Origin: Bdellovibrionales bacterium Ga0074137
Lineage (GTDB): Bacteria > Bdellovibrionota > Bdellovibrionia > Bdellovibrionales > JAMPXM01
Direction: 5' to 3'
Length of the DNA stretch: 64,000 nucleotides
Assembly (NCBI GenBank): GCA_001464715.1
Contig: LNDT01000030.1
Location: 124,001 to 188,000 of the forward strand
The notes under the pieces are model-generated. The model searched no databases, was not told where the DNA came from, and saw only the letters and a list, made by a program, of their open reading frames with translations. Shown piece by piece: positions 1 through 9,188 of the stretch (its first letter is position 1; every line of letters starts with the position of its first letter). The position numbers and the translations under genes were made by a program.

Positions 1-128
1 CAAAGCTCTTGCTGCGTAGGCGCGACGGACGAGCTCTCGGCCGCCGAAACGACTCCAGGCGAGCCTAAGATGTAGCTCCAGAGGACACCAACAAGAGTTA
101 ATTGGATCAGACGATTTATCTGGTTCAT
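1..128 (-). CDS. Exported protein, N-terminal fragment
   Basis: Only the first 42 codons lie in the window; the gene runs off the left edge. It starts with ATG at 128 and reads MNQINRLIQLTLVGVLWSYI before a small-residue region ending VVSAAES. This is a typical Sec signal peptide: a short basic start, a hydrophobic core, and a likely type I peptidase site after VSA or SAA. The Shine-Dalgarno sequence is weak (GGA only a few bases before the ATG). The gene diverges from the exported protein that starts at 347. Nothing of the mature protein is visible, so no function can be given. Confidence 0.55.
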   Translation of the reverse strand, partial: MNQINRLIQLTLVGVLWSYILGSPGVVSAAESSSVAPTQQEL

Positions 129-346
129 TGGTCCAATTCGTCTAGCGAAATTCGAGCCGAGGTGCCATCGGAATTCATCCCGAAATGGCGGCGGACGAAT
201 GGTGGGTAACGGCCGCCCAATGGGCATTCCCGCCGCCGACTAATTACTTCAAGGTCTGTCCTCTTTTTCGACGGTGACGAAGGCGTCGGTGCGACTCCAC
301 GGGGTCACCTGTTTGGCGCGCATGTTGCCTCCGTGACCGAGACCCT
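129..346. other. Divergent intergenic region
   Basis: This 218 bp gap separates two divergent genes for exported proteins and must hold both promoters. It is rich in short GC inverted repeats (GGCGG/CCGCC near 187-240). I could not make a convincing -35/-10 pair and see no RNA gene. Confidence 0.4.
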
Positions 347-1492
347 ATGAATCAGTTTTCAAGGACACTCTTAATTCTGGTTTCGATTTTCGGTGGTGCT
401 CTTGCCGGCGGGGCTGATGCTTTGGCTGCAGCGCCACTTGGAAAGTGCCAATCGCTGTTCCGTTCGTCATCACAAAGCTTGTCGGTGGCGCCCTCCGCAG
501 AACTTGGTCCCACAGAACTTATTCCGTCGGACGTGATTGTTCGGAAAATGAATCCTCGGCGTGTCATCGTGTCGGAGGTGCGGCCGTCTCAAGAGTGGAC
601 AGAATCGATGGAAAAGATCCGTTCAGCCCTACAGCAGCTGAAGCATCCGCTGAAAGGTTACGACCAAGCGGTTATCTATCCAATGTCGGGTTTTGATCTT
701 GCGACGCCACTCATTTTGTTTCCCAAGGCACAGACTTATATTCTGATCGATAACCATTCGCTGATGAGACCGTATGAGATTTCGGACTTTCTAAAAAGAC
801 GTGTTGAGCTTGATTATGTCGATCGGAACTCCGATTGGGTTCGTTTTGACCGAACAGGGGCTGATATTTTCCCGCGCCTTATGACGGCGCTTTATGCGCA
901 TGCTCCAAAAACGGAAATCGTGGCGATCGAATTTTATATTGATGCTGTCGAGAACGTGAGTGCGAAAATAGTCGTACGCACCATGGAAAATTCGTCGGTA
1001 GATTCGTCAGCCAAAGAAGTCGAGAAAACGATTTGGTACTTGGTCGGCGAAGTCGGACATGTCGACCGCGAGGCGAAAGTCGACGCCGAAAGCCACCGAA
1101 GCTACATGTCTCAAAGGGAAAAGCCTTATCGGGACTTCGGTCCACCGTGGTGGGGGCCTCTGGTCGATCAAATAGCGCCGCGAACGTTGATCTTAAAAGG
1201 TTCAATGAGCGGACTTCGGCCGGCGAGACACGATAATCCATTGCCTGGGCGCGAGCGATTGCTTGCACCGCTCCTTCGCGACGGCGGACTTATTGTTGAA
1301 GGGTCAAGCCCGATGGATCAGTACCACGATGCCGACTGGGCTAAGACCCTTGATCCAAAACGGACGCGCTGGGAATTCACCGATGGCGACTCACGTTTTA
1401 AAGTCGCTCGAGCCTCTGCCGAACTTCGCAATGTCGAGTTCAGTTACGCGCGCAACGTCCGCATTGGGTTTTATGACCCGGTGAAGAAATAG
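347..1492 (+). CDS. Exported protein with a possible methyltransferase-like fold
   Basis: The 381-residue product begins with a signal peptide (hydrophobic core at about residues 7-20, then ADALAAAP), so it is probably periplasmic or outer-membrane associated. The family is not recognised. Two stretches recall a Rossmann methyltransferase: VIYPMSGFDLATPLILFPKA followed by a strand ending in LIDNH, as in the SAM-binding loop and acidic residue, and LLAPLLRDGGLIVEGS, like the late LRPGG turn. This comparison is by eye and tentative. An exported SAM-dependent enzyme would be unusual because SAM is cytoplasmic. The gene stands alone on the plus strand. Confidence 0.7.
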   Translation: MNQFSRTLLILVSIFGGALAGGADALAAAPLGKCQSLFRSSSQSLSVAPSAELGPTELIPSDVIVRKMNPRRVIVSEVRPSQEWTESMEKIRSALQQLKHPLKGYDQAVIYPMSGFDLATPLILFPKAQTYILIDNHSLMRPYEISDFLKRRVELDYVDRNSDWVRFDRTGADIFPRLMTALYAHAPKTEIVAIEFYIDAVENVSAKIVVRTMENSSVDSSAKEVEKTIWYLVGEVGHVDREAKVDAESHRSYMSQREKPYRDFGPPWWGPLVDQIAPRTLILKGSMSGLRPARHDNPLPGRERLLAPLLRDGGLIVEGSSPMDQYHDADWAKTLDPKRTRWEFTDGDSRFKVARASAELRNVEFSYARNVRIGFYDPVKK

Positions 1493-1688
1493 GGATTAAC
1501 CTCCGGTGTGCTCCGGGCGTACAGGTCTGAAGAAAATTCTCGGAAGAGATTATTTCGGCGTCTTCATCCAGCGATCAGGCAGAGGGCGCGAGATTTCGAT
1601 GGCTTGCGGTTTGCTGTCATAACGGCCGTCCATCAAAGTTTTGCTCGACTAAGTTGCCGGGACGAAATCCCAGAAAAGGTTCTCGCAA

Positions 1689-2474
1689 ATGAACATCATA
1701 TCTTTCCAATCACTCGCTCTTGCGACCCTTTGCTTTTTGTCCGCGGCGTGCGGCAGTAACAACGGTGGCGGCAGTCCCGGCGCGGTGCAGGCGGCCGCGG
1801 CGAACGTGCGAAACGAAAAGGTCACCTGCACCATGGAAACTGTCATGCGAACGAAGCGGAACGGTGAACCTGAAACCAAAACGCTCGAAACATCGTCCGT
1901 CGTTGCGTTCCGAAAAGTCGAGACCTCGGCGGATGGAAGCGCTGAAGTCTCCGACGTGAACGGTGAAAGAACTGACGAAACCTTTACGATTGTAGGAGAC
2001 GAAAAACAGTCAATCCTAAAGGGAGCGTACGGTTACGTGAGTCGTCGGAATAGCGAGAAGACTCAGGTGCCTGACGGCACCACCAAAGAGGTTTCTCGAA
2101 TAAAGACGACGTACACGTACAAAGATGGGCGTAAGTTCATAAATGCCAAAGGCCAAGAGTCAGAGATTCGCGAGACGCAGAATACATCCGAATCGATTTA
2201 CAAAGTCGTCGGCAATCAAACGTTCTATATCTCTTCGACATTCAACGGAGAATTGCTCCTCGGCAAATACGTGACCACCACCACCGAAACCAATGGTGTT
2301 AACACGGAAGTTAGCGAGCTTTTGGAACCCTATACGGAGTTGGGTGCTTCTCGGTCTACCTCCACAGAAATTACCGAGCCCGATAAGTCTGAAGTAACCA
2401 CAGTAGTAACCACAGAGACTGAAATTACCGTGGAGAGCGACAAGCAAATCTGCACGTCTCAAATTCAGAACTAG
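1689..2474 (+). CDS. Lipoprotein, unknown function
   Basis: The 261-residue product has a lipoprotein signal ending FLSAAC, with Cys21 as the lipidation site, followed by a flexible Ser/Gly/Asn stretch. The mature part is rich in Thr, Glu and Val in alternating patterns such as TTVVTTETEITVES, which suggests repeated beta strands. It contains almost no cysteine beyond the lipobox, apart from one near the start of the mature chain and one near the C-terminus, which could form a disulfide. It is a single gene followed by a candidate terminator. No family is recognised. Confidence 0.75.
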   Translation: MNIISFQSLALATLCFLSAACGSNNGGGSPGAVQAAAANVRNEKVTCTMETVMRTKRNGEPETKTLETSSVVAFRKVETSADGSAEVSDVNGERTDETFTIVGDEKQSILKGAYGYVSRRNSEKTQVPDGTTKEVSRIKTTYTYKDGRKFINAKGQESEIRETQNTSESIYKVVGNQTFYISSTFNGELLLGKYVTTTTETNGVNTEVSELLEPYTELGASRSTSTEITEPDKSEVTTVVTTETEITVESDKQICTSQIQN

Positions 2475-2488
2475 GGCTTCTCAGTTCG

Positions 2489-2520
2489 CGACTCGAATAA
2501 GTAGCGAGTCGTTTCTGTTG
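2489..2520 (+). terminator. Candidate intrinsic terminator after the lipoprotein gene
   Basis: A perfect 7 bp stem CGACTCG/CGAGTCG (2489-2495 and 2505-2511) with a 9-base loop is followed by TTTCTGTTG. It lies 15 bp after the stop codon. The T-run is broken, so efficiency is uncertain. Confidence 0.5.
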
Positions 2521-2770
2521 TTAAATTTTAAGTGTCGCTTTGAAGCAAGAGTTGACATGAGTTCGACTTAAAAATTCACGACGTCGCCCCTCTGGTGGCG
2601 GGTCTCCTTTGCACCCACGAATAAACGTTTATAGCCCCGCTGGAGAGTTTGAATTACTCACTTCTTCTGCGGACACATCAGGTAGTTTTCCAGTGCTCAT
2701 GCGGCCCATGGGGTGCCTCAATTTGAGTTTCAAATCTAGGTGTAGATTGGGCTTCTTAAAGGAGAAGCCT

Positions 2771-3823
2771 ATGGAAAATTCGCCGAATAAAACCAGTCAC
2801 GACATCCGCACACTCACCAATCAAGAGCTAATTCACAAGATTGATTTTCTCACGAAAGAAGAACGAAGGATTACGGTCGAGGTTTTGCGTCTCTTACGCG
2901 AGATCGAACGCCGCCAGCTCTTCGCCGAACTGGGGCATCCGTCACTTTTTTCGTACTGCACGAGAGTGTTACTTTATTCGGAAGCCGCCGCGTGCCGAAG
3001 AATTGAGGCGATGCGAGCGTTGCGGGAAACGCCTGAGATTGAAACGAAACTTGAAAGTGGTGAGCTCAGTCTCTCGGTCGTGACTCAAGCTCGCGCGACA
3101 ATCCGGAGCCACGAAAAATTCGCGAAAACGAAGGTGACTTCAGAAGATCGAAAAGCCGTGATGCTCTCGCTTTCCGGACAGTCAAAACGGGAAGCTGAAA
3201 AAGCTCTGGCCCTGGAATTTTCGACTCCGCTGTCCGCGACGCCCGTCGTGCAGCGAGAAACCTCGCGCGGCACAACGCGGGTGACGATCGAATTCACCGA
3301 AGAAGAAATGAATTTTTTTGACGAGATCAAACGGCTGTCGGGTCGACCTCAGGATCTGAAAGCAACTGTACTTCGCCTGGCCGCGAAAGAACTCACTCAG
3401 CTAAAAAAGTCGCGCGGCGAAGTGCCTGTTCGCAAAAAACGCTCGCGGTCGGATGGGGAGGGACGTTCACCGGTGGAAGGATCATCCACGCAGACCGAGG
3501 AATCACCTTCGCCAGCGGAGGTAGAAAAAGAGGCAGCTGCTCGAGGTAAGTATCCTCCAACGGAAAGTATGCGTGCGATTCCGGTCGCGACAAAGAGATC
3601 TGTTTGGTTAAGAGCCGACGGTCGCTGCGAATACCGAAATGTGAAGGGAGAAAGGTGTGAAGCCAAACACGCGCTTGAGTACGATCACATAACGCCGGTC
3701 GCTTTGGGCGGGCAATCGACCAGCGACAATCTGAGGGTCTATTGCCGGCAACACAACATGCTCTCGGCGACGCGTATATTGGGACCAAAACTTATGGCCG
3801 CATACATTCCTGCGATCCGTTAG
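2771..3823 (+). CDS. HNH endonuclease-domain protein
   Basis: The start is set at ATG 2771 because AAAGGAGAA sits just upstream; a longer reading from TTG 2609 has no such site. The product is 350 residues. The N-terminal half is helical and charged, resembling the DUF222-like part seen before HNH domains. A low-complexity linker rich in Glu, Ser and Pro follows. The C-terminal HNH nuclease domain shows CEYR..., then ALEYDHITPVALGG, STSDNLRVYCRQHNM, with the Asp-His pair and final Asn/His of the ββα-metal fold. Such proteins are often present in many copies per genome. Substrate and role, whether defence, mobile-element remnant or DNA processing, cannot be told from sequence. No transposon ends were seen nearby. 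Confidence 0.85.
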   Translation: MENSPNKTSHDIRTLTNQELIHKIDFLTKEERRITVEVLRLLREIERRQLFAELGHPSLFSYCTRVLLYSEAAACRRIEAMRALRETPEIETKLESGELSLSVVTQARATIRSHEKFAKTKVTSEDRKAVMLSLSGQSKREAEKALALEFSTPLSATPVVQRETSRGTTRVTIEFTEEEMNFFDEIKRLSGRPQDLKATVLRLAAKELTQLKKSRGEVPVRKKRSRSDGEGRSPVEGSSTQTEESPSPAEVEKEAAARGKYPPTESMRAIPVATKRSVWLRADGRCEYRNVKGERCEAKHALEYDHITPVALGGQSTSDNLRVYCRQHNMLSATRILGPKLMAAYIPAIR

Positions 3824-3862
3824 CGCTAAACTTTTGGCCTCTGAGTTAGAAGCCTCGCGGCC

Positions 3863-4852
3863 TTAAGCCTCAAGAACAAAGTCCCAGCGGATTTTGATGG
3901 TGCCGTCTTCTTCGACGATTCCTTTGGGAGGATTCGGGAAGGGCGCGGCGGCGCGGAAGGCTTCGACGGCCGCTTCGTCAAGATCGACGAGGCCTGAAGC
4001 GCTGAGAACTTGAACGCGAATCAGCGTTCCTTTTTCATCTAAGATAATAACGACTTTCGTGATTTTGTCGCCGTCAGACGCGATCGACCGGCCTTGTCGT
4101 ATCGTACGCTCAAATTTTTCGCGAATTTTTGGTTCCCAGTACTGGCGGAGTTTATCTTTGATGCGGTTGTAGTACGAGTAGTACATGAACTCTCGTGTCG
4201 ACAGCATGGTCTGCATTCCCGTGGGAACGTTTTTTAAGTGATCATCTGTTTTTGAAACTTCGTTGCCATCGCCCGCGGCCTGCTGCTCGGCGGGGCTTGG
4301 GGTCGTAGGAAGTTTACGAAAGTTCGGCGTGAAGTTCTTCAAATCCTGGCGAGCGGCAACGGCAATGTCGCCATTTTCAAAAGCTTGAAGTTCGGATTCG
4401 TCCGAATCGTCGGCCACTGATTTTTCTTGCGACGATTTGTCTTCGGACATTTCTTCCGACGCGGCCTCTGGCGCTGGCTCGGCAGCGGCTTGTTTTTTAC
4501 CCTGTCCTGCTTCGTTCGTGAATTGCCCCGTTTGAGCGGCGCGAGTTTCCTTCACCACTTTTTGATCGAACTGGCTTAAGTACTTCGCTTTTTCGTCGAT
4601 TTCATCGTTCAGTCGTTGCTTGTCCGTCTCAACGATTTGTCGTGCGTTTGCGGCTTTTACGGCGGCCGCTAACATCGCCTTCATCTCGTCAGGAGAGAGC
4701 AGCTCGACTTCTGTCTTGGTTGTTTTTTTAGCGAAATTCGTCGTCGGTGTCAGAGCAAGACCACCACCCAGCGCCGAGTGCAGAAGAACTGAAAGTGCCA
4801 AGGCTATCCAAAATCGGGTTCGCGTTGAGGATAGAAAGTTCTCATTTCTCAT
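3863..4852 (-). CDS. TonB-family energy-transducer-like protein
   Basis: The 329-residue protein has a short cytoplasmic N-terminus and one membrane segment (about residues 14-33, WIALALSVLLHSALGGGLAL). A long charged periplasmic region rich in Ala, Glu, Lys and Gln follows. The C-terminal domain (about 225-329) matches the TonB/TolA C-terminal fold: NRIKDKLRQYWEPKIREKF, VVIILDEKGTLIRVQVLSAS, DLDEAAVEAFRAAAPFPNPP. Such proteins couple an ExbB/ExbD-type motor to outer-membrane partners. The exbB/exbD pair in this window is 20 kb away, so a partnership is only possible. The His in LLHS within the membrane helix agrees with TonB, where a membrane His is needed. Confidence 0.85.
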   Translation of the reverse strand: MRNENFLSSTRTRFWIALALSVLLHSALGGGLALTPTTNFAKKTTKTEVELLSPDEMKAMLAAAVKAANARQIVETDKQRLNDEIDEKAKYLSQFDQKVVKETRAAQTGQFTNEAGQGKKQAAAEPAPEAASEEMSEDKSSQEKSVADDSDESELQAFENGDIAVAARQDLKNFTPNFRKLPTTPSPAEQQAAGDGNEVSKTDDHLKNVPTGMQTMLSTREFMYYSYYNRIKDKLRQYWEPKIREKFERTIRQGRSIASDGDKITKVVIILDEKGTLIRVQVLSASGLVDLDEAAVEAFRAAAPFPNPPKGIVEEDGTIKIRWDFVLEA

Positions 4853-5011
4853 GCTCAGTTATCGGCCCATTTTTCTGGACACTGGAGTCCGGTCGAGCCT
4901 GCAATGAAAGCTTTTTTAGAGGCCAGTTCGAGGCCAGAGGCCAAGTCTGGTTTGCGAAAGTTTTAAGGGGTTTTGGTGGCGCCCCATCGGGTTCCTCAAT
5001 AAACTTTAAGA

Positions 5012-5764
5012 GTGAACGTCGCTACTCCAGTCATCAAAGTCTCCTGCAAAACCGATGTGGGCTTGCGCCGAGAGAGAAACGAAGATTCGTTCCTCTACGA
5101 CGAAGAGCTTGGTCTTTATTGCGTCGCCGACGGAATGGGCGGGCATCGCGGTGGCGAAGTCGCGTCTTCAATGGCCGTCAAAGCCATGCTCGAATTCGTC
5201 AGAAGCGTGACCGGCCAAAATCGCAAGTACGGAGCCAGGGAAGTTCTTGTGCGCGGCTACGAAGAGGCCAGCTCCAGAATTTATGAGAAGAGTCATATCG
5301 AGAGCCCCGAGCTTCACGGCATGGGCACGACTTTGGTCACGGCGTTTGCGGCCGATGGAAGTTTGTTTATAGGAAATGTCGGAGATTCAAGAGCTTACCT
5401 CTATTCGCAGGGAAGTTTGTGGCAATTGACCGAGGATCATTCATTGGTCAATGAGCAGCTCCGTGCCGGACTGATCAAAGAAGAAGATCTTCCGCGCCTC
5501 ACAAATCGCAATGTGATCACTCGCAGCGTTGGCTTCGAACGCGAGGTCCAGGTCGACATTGTTGAACGTCCGATGACCAAAGGAGATTTGTATCTTCTTT
5601 GTTCGGACGGACTGTGTGGTTTGGTTGATGACCAAGTGATTCTGGATGCGATCGAAAAGCATGGTTTTGACAAGCCTGAGAACATCGTCGACGACTGCAT
5701 TGATGAGGCGAAAGCCGCGGGCGGAGATGACAATGTTACAGTCATGGTGATCACGGTTCCTTGA
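5012..5764 (+). CDS. PP2C-family serine/threonine phosphatase
   Basis: The 250-residue cytoplasmic enzyme is of normal length for bacterial Stp/PrpC phosphatases and should remove phosphate from Ser/Thr in a metal-dependent reaction. All metal-site motifs are present: RNED at 22-25, ADGMGG at 39-44, GMGTTLV, GNVGDSRAYL, TEDHS, YLLCSDGL and GGDDNVTV. The start is GTG at 5012 with only a weak ribosome site. No kinase gene is adjacent; the FHA proteins at 28-33 kb could be readers of the phosphorylation it removes. The longer plus-strand reading from 4747 is out of frame. Confidence 0.92.
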   Translation: MNVATPVIKVSCKTDVGLRRERNEDSFLYDEELGLYCVADGMGGHRGGEVASSMAVKAMLEFVRSVTGQNRKYGAREVLVRGYEEASSRIYEKSHIESPELHGMGTTLVTAFAADGSLFIGNVGDSRAYLYSQGSLWQLTEDHSLVNEQLRAGLIKEEDLPRLTNRNVITRSVGFEREVQVDIVERPMTKGDLYLLCSDGLCGLVDDQVILDAIEKHGFDKPENIVDDCIDEAKAAGGDDNVTVMVITVP

Positions 5765-5906
5765 TTAAATCGACTTCAGGTCAAACGTGGACAATGACCC
5801 ATCGCGTTTTGACCGATTTCGACCGTGCGCGCTAACCGGGAATGTAAGCTAGGCTTGGGTTTAAGATCGGACGGTTTCATTCCGATACAGTTGATAGAGG
5901 AAACGC

Positions 5907-7034
5907 ATGCGAACGAAGCGAACAGCGCAAAATTCCGGGATCAAGGGCGATCGCTCGAGACCACCTGGCGCTAACGATGGTGCCGTTGCCGACGTCTCGG
6001 CTCGAAAGACGGTAACGTTTTTGATGCTCACCAATCGCAAGGGTCGGACTCACAGTCTGACTCTTTCCGACGGTTGGCTGAAGGCGGTCGTTTCGTTCAT
6101 TCTGGTTTTGTCTGTCATTGGTGCTGCGGCCGTTGTGGATTACCTGGGACTCTTGGGCGCTTCGATCGAGAATCGCAGGCTTCGCGCCGAGAACTCGCTT
6201 CTTCGCGAGCAGTTCCAAGTTGTCGAAGGAAAACTCAATGCGCTGGAAGGAAGCCTCGAGCGCGTTCGAGGTTTCGTTACAAAATTAAAACTAATCACGA
6301 ACATCGAAACTGAAGATCGCTCGCTCAAATTAGCGCTGGGCCCATCGCCTCGCGCGGGCCAACCGATTGGTGGAGCTGAAACGATCGCTGTGGGAAGAAA
6401 TCCTGCGGCTCTTGGCGGGCTGATTCCAACAGGAACGTCTGTCGGTGCCGCCGAGCAAGACTCAGTCTTTTTCCGAGCTCCAGCGCCGGACGAGAATGCT
6501 GGTGAGATCGCCTCCGAACAGGCGCGCGATTATGCGTCGCTTGCGATCCGCATCGACACGGCTGTTCAAGATGTCGGCATTCGTGAGCAAGGTGTGCTTG
6601 AGCTTTGGGAGTCCTTGTCGGAACGACAAAATCTGTTAGCGGCGACTCCAAGTATCAAGCCTGTTCGCGGATGGTTTACTTCGAAGTTCGGTTACCGTAT
6701 TTCGCCGTTCACTTCGAAACCCGTCATGCACGCAGGCCTTGATGTCGCAGCCGCTCCTGGCTCACCAATCTACGCTCCCGCCGATGGTATTGTGAGTTTT
6801 GCGGGCTACGATCCCGGGTATGGAAAACTTGTTTCGGTCGATCATGGTTACGGCGTCGTGACTCGTTTCGGTCACACATCGCAGATCTACGTAGAGCTTG
6901 GTCAGAAAATCAAACGTCGCGATATTATCGCGGCCGTCGGTTCGACCGGTCGATCGACAGGACCTCACTTGCACTATGAAGTGCGCGTGAACGATGTCCC
7001 CGTCGATCCCAGCAACTACATTCTCGACGAATAA
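5907..7034 (+). CDS. Membrane-anchored M23 metallopeptidase
   Basis: This 375-residue protein is probably a cell-wall endopeptidase that cuts peptidoglycan cross-links, or a regulator of amidases. It has a basic cytoplasmic N-terminus of about 55 residues, one membrane helix (58-80), a coiled coil (about 87-125), a linker, and a C-terminal M23 domain (about 250-370). Zinc ligands are visible: His275 and Asp279 in MHAGLD, and His356 in the PHLHYE motif. Because all appear intact it is likely active rather than an EnvC-type activator. AGAGGAAA is placed well before ATG 5907. The gene for the glutaredoxin-like protein follows 18 bp later, so the two are probably cotranscribed. Confidence 0.92.
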   Translation: MRTKRTAQNSGIKGDRSRPPGANDGAVADVSARKTVTFLMLTNRKGRTHSLTLSDGWLKAVVSFILVLSVIGAAAVVDYLGLLGASIENRRLRAENSLLREQFQVVEGKLNALEGSLERVRGFVTKLKLITNIETEDRSLKLALGPSPRAGQPIGGAETIAVGRNPAALGGLIPTGTSVGAAEQDSVFFRAPAPDENAGEIASEQARDYASLAIRIDTAVQDVGIREQGVLELWESLSERQNLLAATPSIKPVRGWFTSKFGYRISPFTSKPVMHAGLDVAAAPGSPIYAPADGIVSFAGYDPGYGKLVSVDHGYGVVTRFGHTSQIYVELGQKIKRRDIIAAVGSTGRSTGPHLHYEVRVNDVPVDPSNYILDE

Positions 7035-7052
7035 GTCTATAAGCGAGGCCTC

Positions 7053-7394
7053 ATGCGATCCGTTCTTTCCTTCGACAAGGTCGATTCAAAAGTTCATTCG
7101 AAAATTGAAAATTTCCACAAAGATGTCGTCGCTGAAGTTCAGGCGGCAGTTCAAACGCACAAGATTGTTGTCGTTGGCATGGCCCAAAACCCGGTCGTTA
7201 AAAGTGCGCGCAAGCTTCTTAAAGAAAAGAACTTAGATTTCCATTACCTTGAGTACGGAAGCTACATGAGCTTTTGGAAACAGCGTTTGGCGATTAAACT
7301 TTGGAGTGGGTGGCCCACGTTTCCCCAAGTTTTCATCGATGGAAAGCTGATCGGTGGCTTCTCAGATTTGAAGAAACACTTCGATCAGGCCTAA
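7053..7394 (+). CDS. Glutaredoxin-fold protein lacking all cysteines
   Basis: The 113-residue product matches monothiol glutaredoxins over its C-terminal two thirds: a KIVVVGMAQNP strand and loop, SARKLLKEKNLDFHYLEYG, and the cis-proline strand WPTFPQVFIDGKLIGGFSDL. The active-site loop (CPYC or CGFS in relatives) reads NPVV at 46-49. No cysteine occurs anywhere, so it cannot act as a thiol oxidoreductase or bind an iron-sulfur cluster through the usual cysteine. A binding or scaffold role is possible, perhaps at the glutathione-contacting TFPQ strand. It follows the M23 peptidase gene closely and probably shares its transcript. Confidence 0.85.
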   Translation: MRSVLSFDKVDSKVHSKIENFHKDVVAEVQAAVQTHKIVVVGMAQNPVVKSARKLLKEKNLDFHYLEYGSYMSFWKQRLAIKLWSGWPTFPQVFIDGKLIGGFSDLKKHFDQA

Positions 7395-7517
7395 GGGCTA
7401 GATCGCGATTAGGTCACAACTCGAATTAAGACCGGACTCGCGTCACGCCTCGACCTACGGCGGGCGTTGGGCTCGGCGACTTTTGACAGACCTTCGGACG
7501 GATCCAAGAATCAGTAG

Positions 7518-8111
7518 ATGGAAACCGCGCGTGCGCGTCGCCGGCCCGACCCTTCGGCCGCTACGGATGTCGAGATTCTTATCGACCCTAAAAAAATCGA
7601 AACTCTGGCCCAGAAAAACTCGTTCGCCGATCAAGCTTTCGCGAGTTTTCTTAAAACGCTTGATCCGAAGTCTGTCGACGCCATTGTCCACGAAGTTGCT
7701 GCGACTGTGACGGCAGCGATCGATTGCACGGCGTGCGCAAAGTGCTGTCGAGCGCTCGTGATAGCTCCTGATTACAAAGATGTGAGTGAGCTGGCCTCAC
7801 GGACCGAGATGACCACCCAGGATTTCAAAAAGAAATACATGCGACTCGATACGGAAGGGGATCTCGTTTTCCGCCAACGTCCCTGTCCGTTTCTAGCAAG
7901 CCAGCGCTGCACGGTTTACGAAAGCCGACCGAAACTTTGTCGAAGCTACCCCTACCTTGATCAGCCCGATTTTGTCGGGCACCTCAACCGTACACTTCGA
8001 AACGTGCACGTCTGTCCGATAGTCTTCAATACGTTCGAGCGGCTGAAAAGTGATCCTCGCCTCAAACGCGATTCGCCGAAGGCGGGTCACCGGGATGTAC
8101 CGGCTCGGTAA
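7518..8111 (+). CDS. YkgJ-family cysteine-cluster protein
   Basis: The 197-residue protein has the conserved metal-binding cysteines of the YkgJ (CxxCxxCC) family: DCTACAKCCRAL with Cys70, 73, 76 and 77, then RPCPFLASQRCTVYESRP, KLCRSYP and a later HVCP. The family is thought to bind zinc or an iron-sulfur cluster; the biochemical role is unsettled. It is slightly longer than usual at the N-terminus. The start at 7518 has no clear ribosome site and is uncertain. Confidence 0.85.
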   Translation: METARARRRPDPSAATDVEILIDPKKIETLAQKNSFADQAFASFLKTLDPKSVDAIVHEVAATVTAAIDCTACAKCCRALVIAPDYKDVSELASRTEMTTQDFKKKYMRLDTEGDLVFRQRPCPFLASQRCTVYESRPKLCRSYPYLDQPDFVGHLNRTLRNVHVCPIVFNTFERLKSDPRLKRDSPKAGHRDVPAR

Positions 8112-8150
8112 GGTCCCCCGGTTCTAAAGTACTGGCAGATTTTCGGCGTA

Positions 8151-8183
8151 AAAAAACCCCTGCAGGTGATGCAGAGGTTTTTT
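8151..8183. terminator. Bidirectional intrinsic terminator
   Basis: The hairpin AACC.CTGCA / TGCAG.GGTT has one C/A mismatch, a GGTGA loop, six A on the left and six T on the right. It lies between the convergent YkgJ-family gene and the rplM-rpsI unit and can serve both. Confidence 0.8.
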
Positions 8184-8255
8184 CGACTGGAAAGCGTCCC
8201 GTGAGACTCTCTCGGAGCCAGCTCCACCACTTCTGGCAGAACCTTCGTTGAATGA

Positions 8256-8669
8256 TTATCGCTTCGAGTACTGGAAGCGAGCGCGGGCGCCGGCCTGACC
8301 GTACTTCTTACGCTCGACCATACGTGGATCTCGCGTGAGGAACCCGGCTTTTTTCAAAACCGGACGAAGTGTTTCGTCGTAAGCGACAAGAGCTCGAGAA
8401 ATACCGTGGCGAATCGCGCCGGCCTGTCCCGTTTCACCGCCACCCGACACTGTGATGTAAGCGTCGAAGGTCGAATTGTTCTCAGTCATCGCCAGAGGCT
8501 GGAGGATCATCATTCTCGAAGTGGCTTTTGAGAGGTAACCCTCAGCTGTGCGACCGTTGATGACGACTTTGCCAGAACCTGATTTCAAGAAGACGCGCGC
8601 GGCGCTCGTTTTACGACGGCCTGTTGCGTAGAAGAACTTTGAAGCTTTTTTTTCTTTAGCTGCTGCCAT
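8256..8669 (-). CDS. rpsI: Ribosomal protein S9
   Basis: This 137-residue small-subunit protein carries the family motifs [16 protein letters not shown] near the N-terminus, [15 protein letters not shown] in the middle, [15 protein letters not shown], and the strictly conserved basic tail ending YSKR, which reaches the ribosomal P site. It follows rplM by 8 bp in the universal rplM-rpsI operon. Confidence 0.97.
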   Translation of the reverse strand: MAAAKEKKASKFFYATGRRKTSAARVFLKSGSGKVVINGRTAEGYLSKATSRMMILQPLAMTENNSTFDAYITVSGGGETGQAGAIRHGISRALVAYDETLRPVLKKAGFLTRDPRMVERKKYGQAGARARFQYSKR

Positions 8670-8677
8670 GATGTTCC

Positions 8678-9133
8678 TTACTTAATCTCAAGAGCCGTGG
8701 GTTTTTGAGCGGCGTGCGGATGATTTGGGCCTTTGTAAGCTTTCAGTTTCAAAAGAAGCTGACGAGCCAACTTGTTCTTTGGAAGCATGCCCTTGACCGC
8801 GTCTTCGATAACGAAGGCTGGGTCTTTATCAAGCATCTCACGAGCTGTGAGAGACTTCAGAGCTCCGAAGAAACGCGAGTGGCGGTAGTAGCGCTTCACA
8901 TCAAGTTTTGTTCCCGACATCTGAACTTTTTCAGCGTTCACGACAACGACGAAATCGCCAGTGTCCTGGTTGGGAGTGAACTGAGGCTTGTGTTTGCCAC
9001 GAAGGACGCGCGCGATTTCAGTGGAAATGCGTCCAACACTTTTTCCGGCGGCGTCGACGATGAACCACTGGCGCGGAATATCGTTCTCAGAGCCAGCTTT
9101 GGGGGCGTTGTAGGTACCGTTAGCTAATGCCAT
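8678..9133 (-). CDS. rplM: Ribosomal protein L13
   Basis: This large-subunit protein shows [56 protein letters not shown] and a [13 protein letters not shown] segment typical of L13. The start is set at ATG 9133 because AGAAGG precedes it and the 151-residue product then has the usual length. A longer frame to 9214 would overlap truA. It heads the rplM-rpsI pair. Confidence 0.97.
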   Translation of the reverse strand: MALANGTYNAPKAGSENDIPRQWFIVDAAGKSVGRISTEIARVLRGKHKPQFTPNQDTGDFVVVVNAEKVQMSGTKLDVKRYYRHSRFFGALKSLTAREMLDKDPAFVIEDAVKGMLPKNKLARQLLLKLKAYKGPNHPHAAQKPTALEIK

Positions 9134-9188
9134 AAATAAAACCTTCTGCGATCGACGCGAAACCTTGGAGAGCAAAGAACTCACCGGT

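Noticed and set aside
2552-2580. TTGACA as a -35 box for the HNH gene
   Set aside because: No matching -10 at 16-18 bp spacing.
2771-3823. HNH gene as part of an intron, phage or defence island
   Set aside because: No reverse transcriptase, integrase, restriction or toxin genes nearby.
8114-8140. GGTCCCCCGGTTCT as another copy of the GGTACCCGG repeat
   Set aside because: Too many mismatches and no hairpin of the family.
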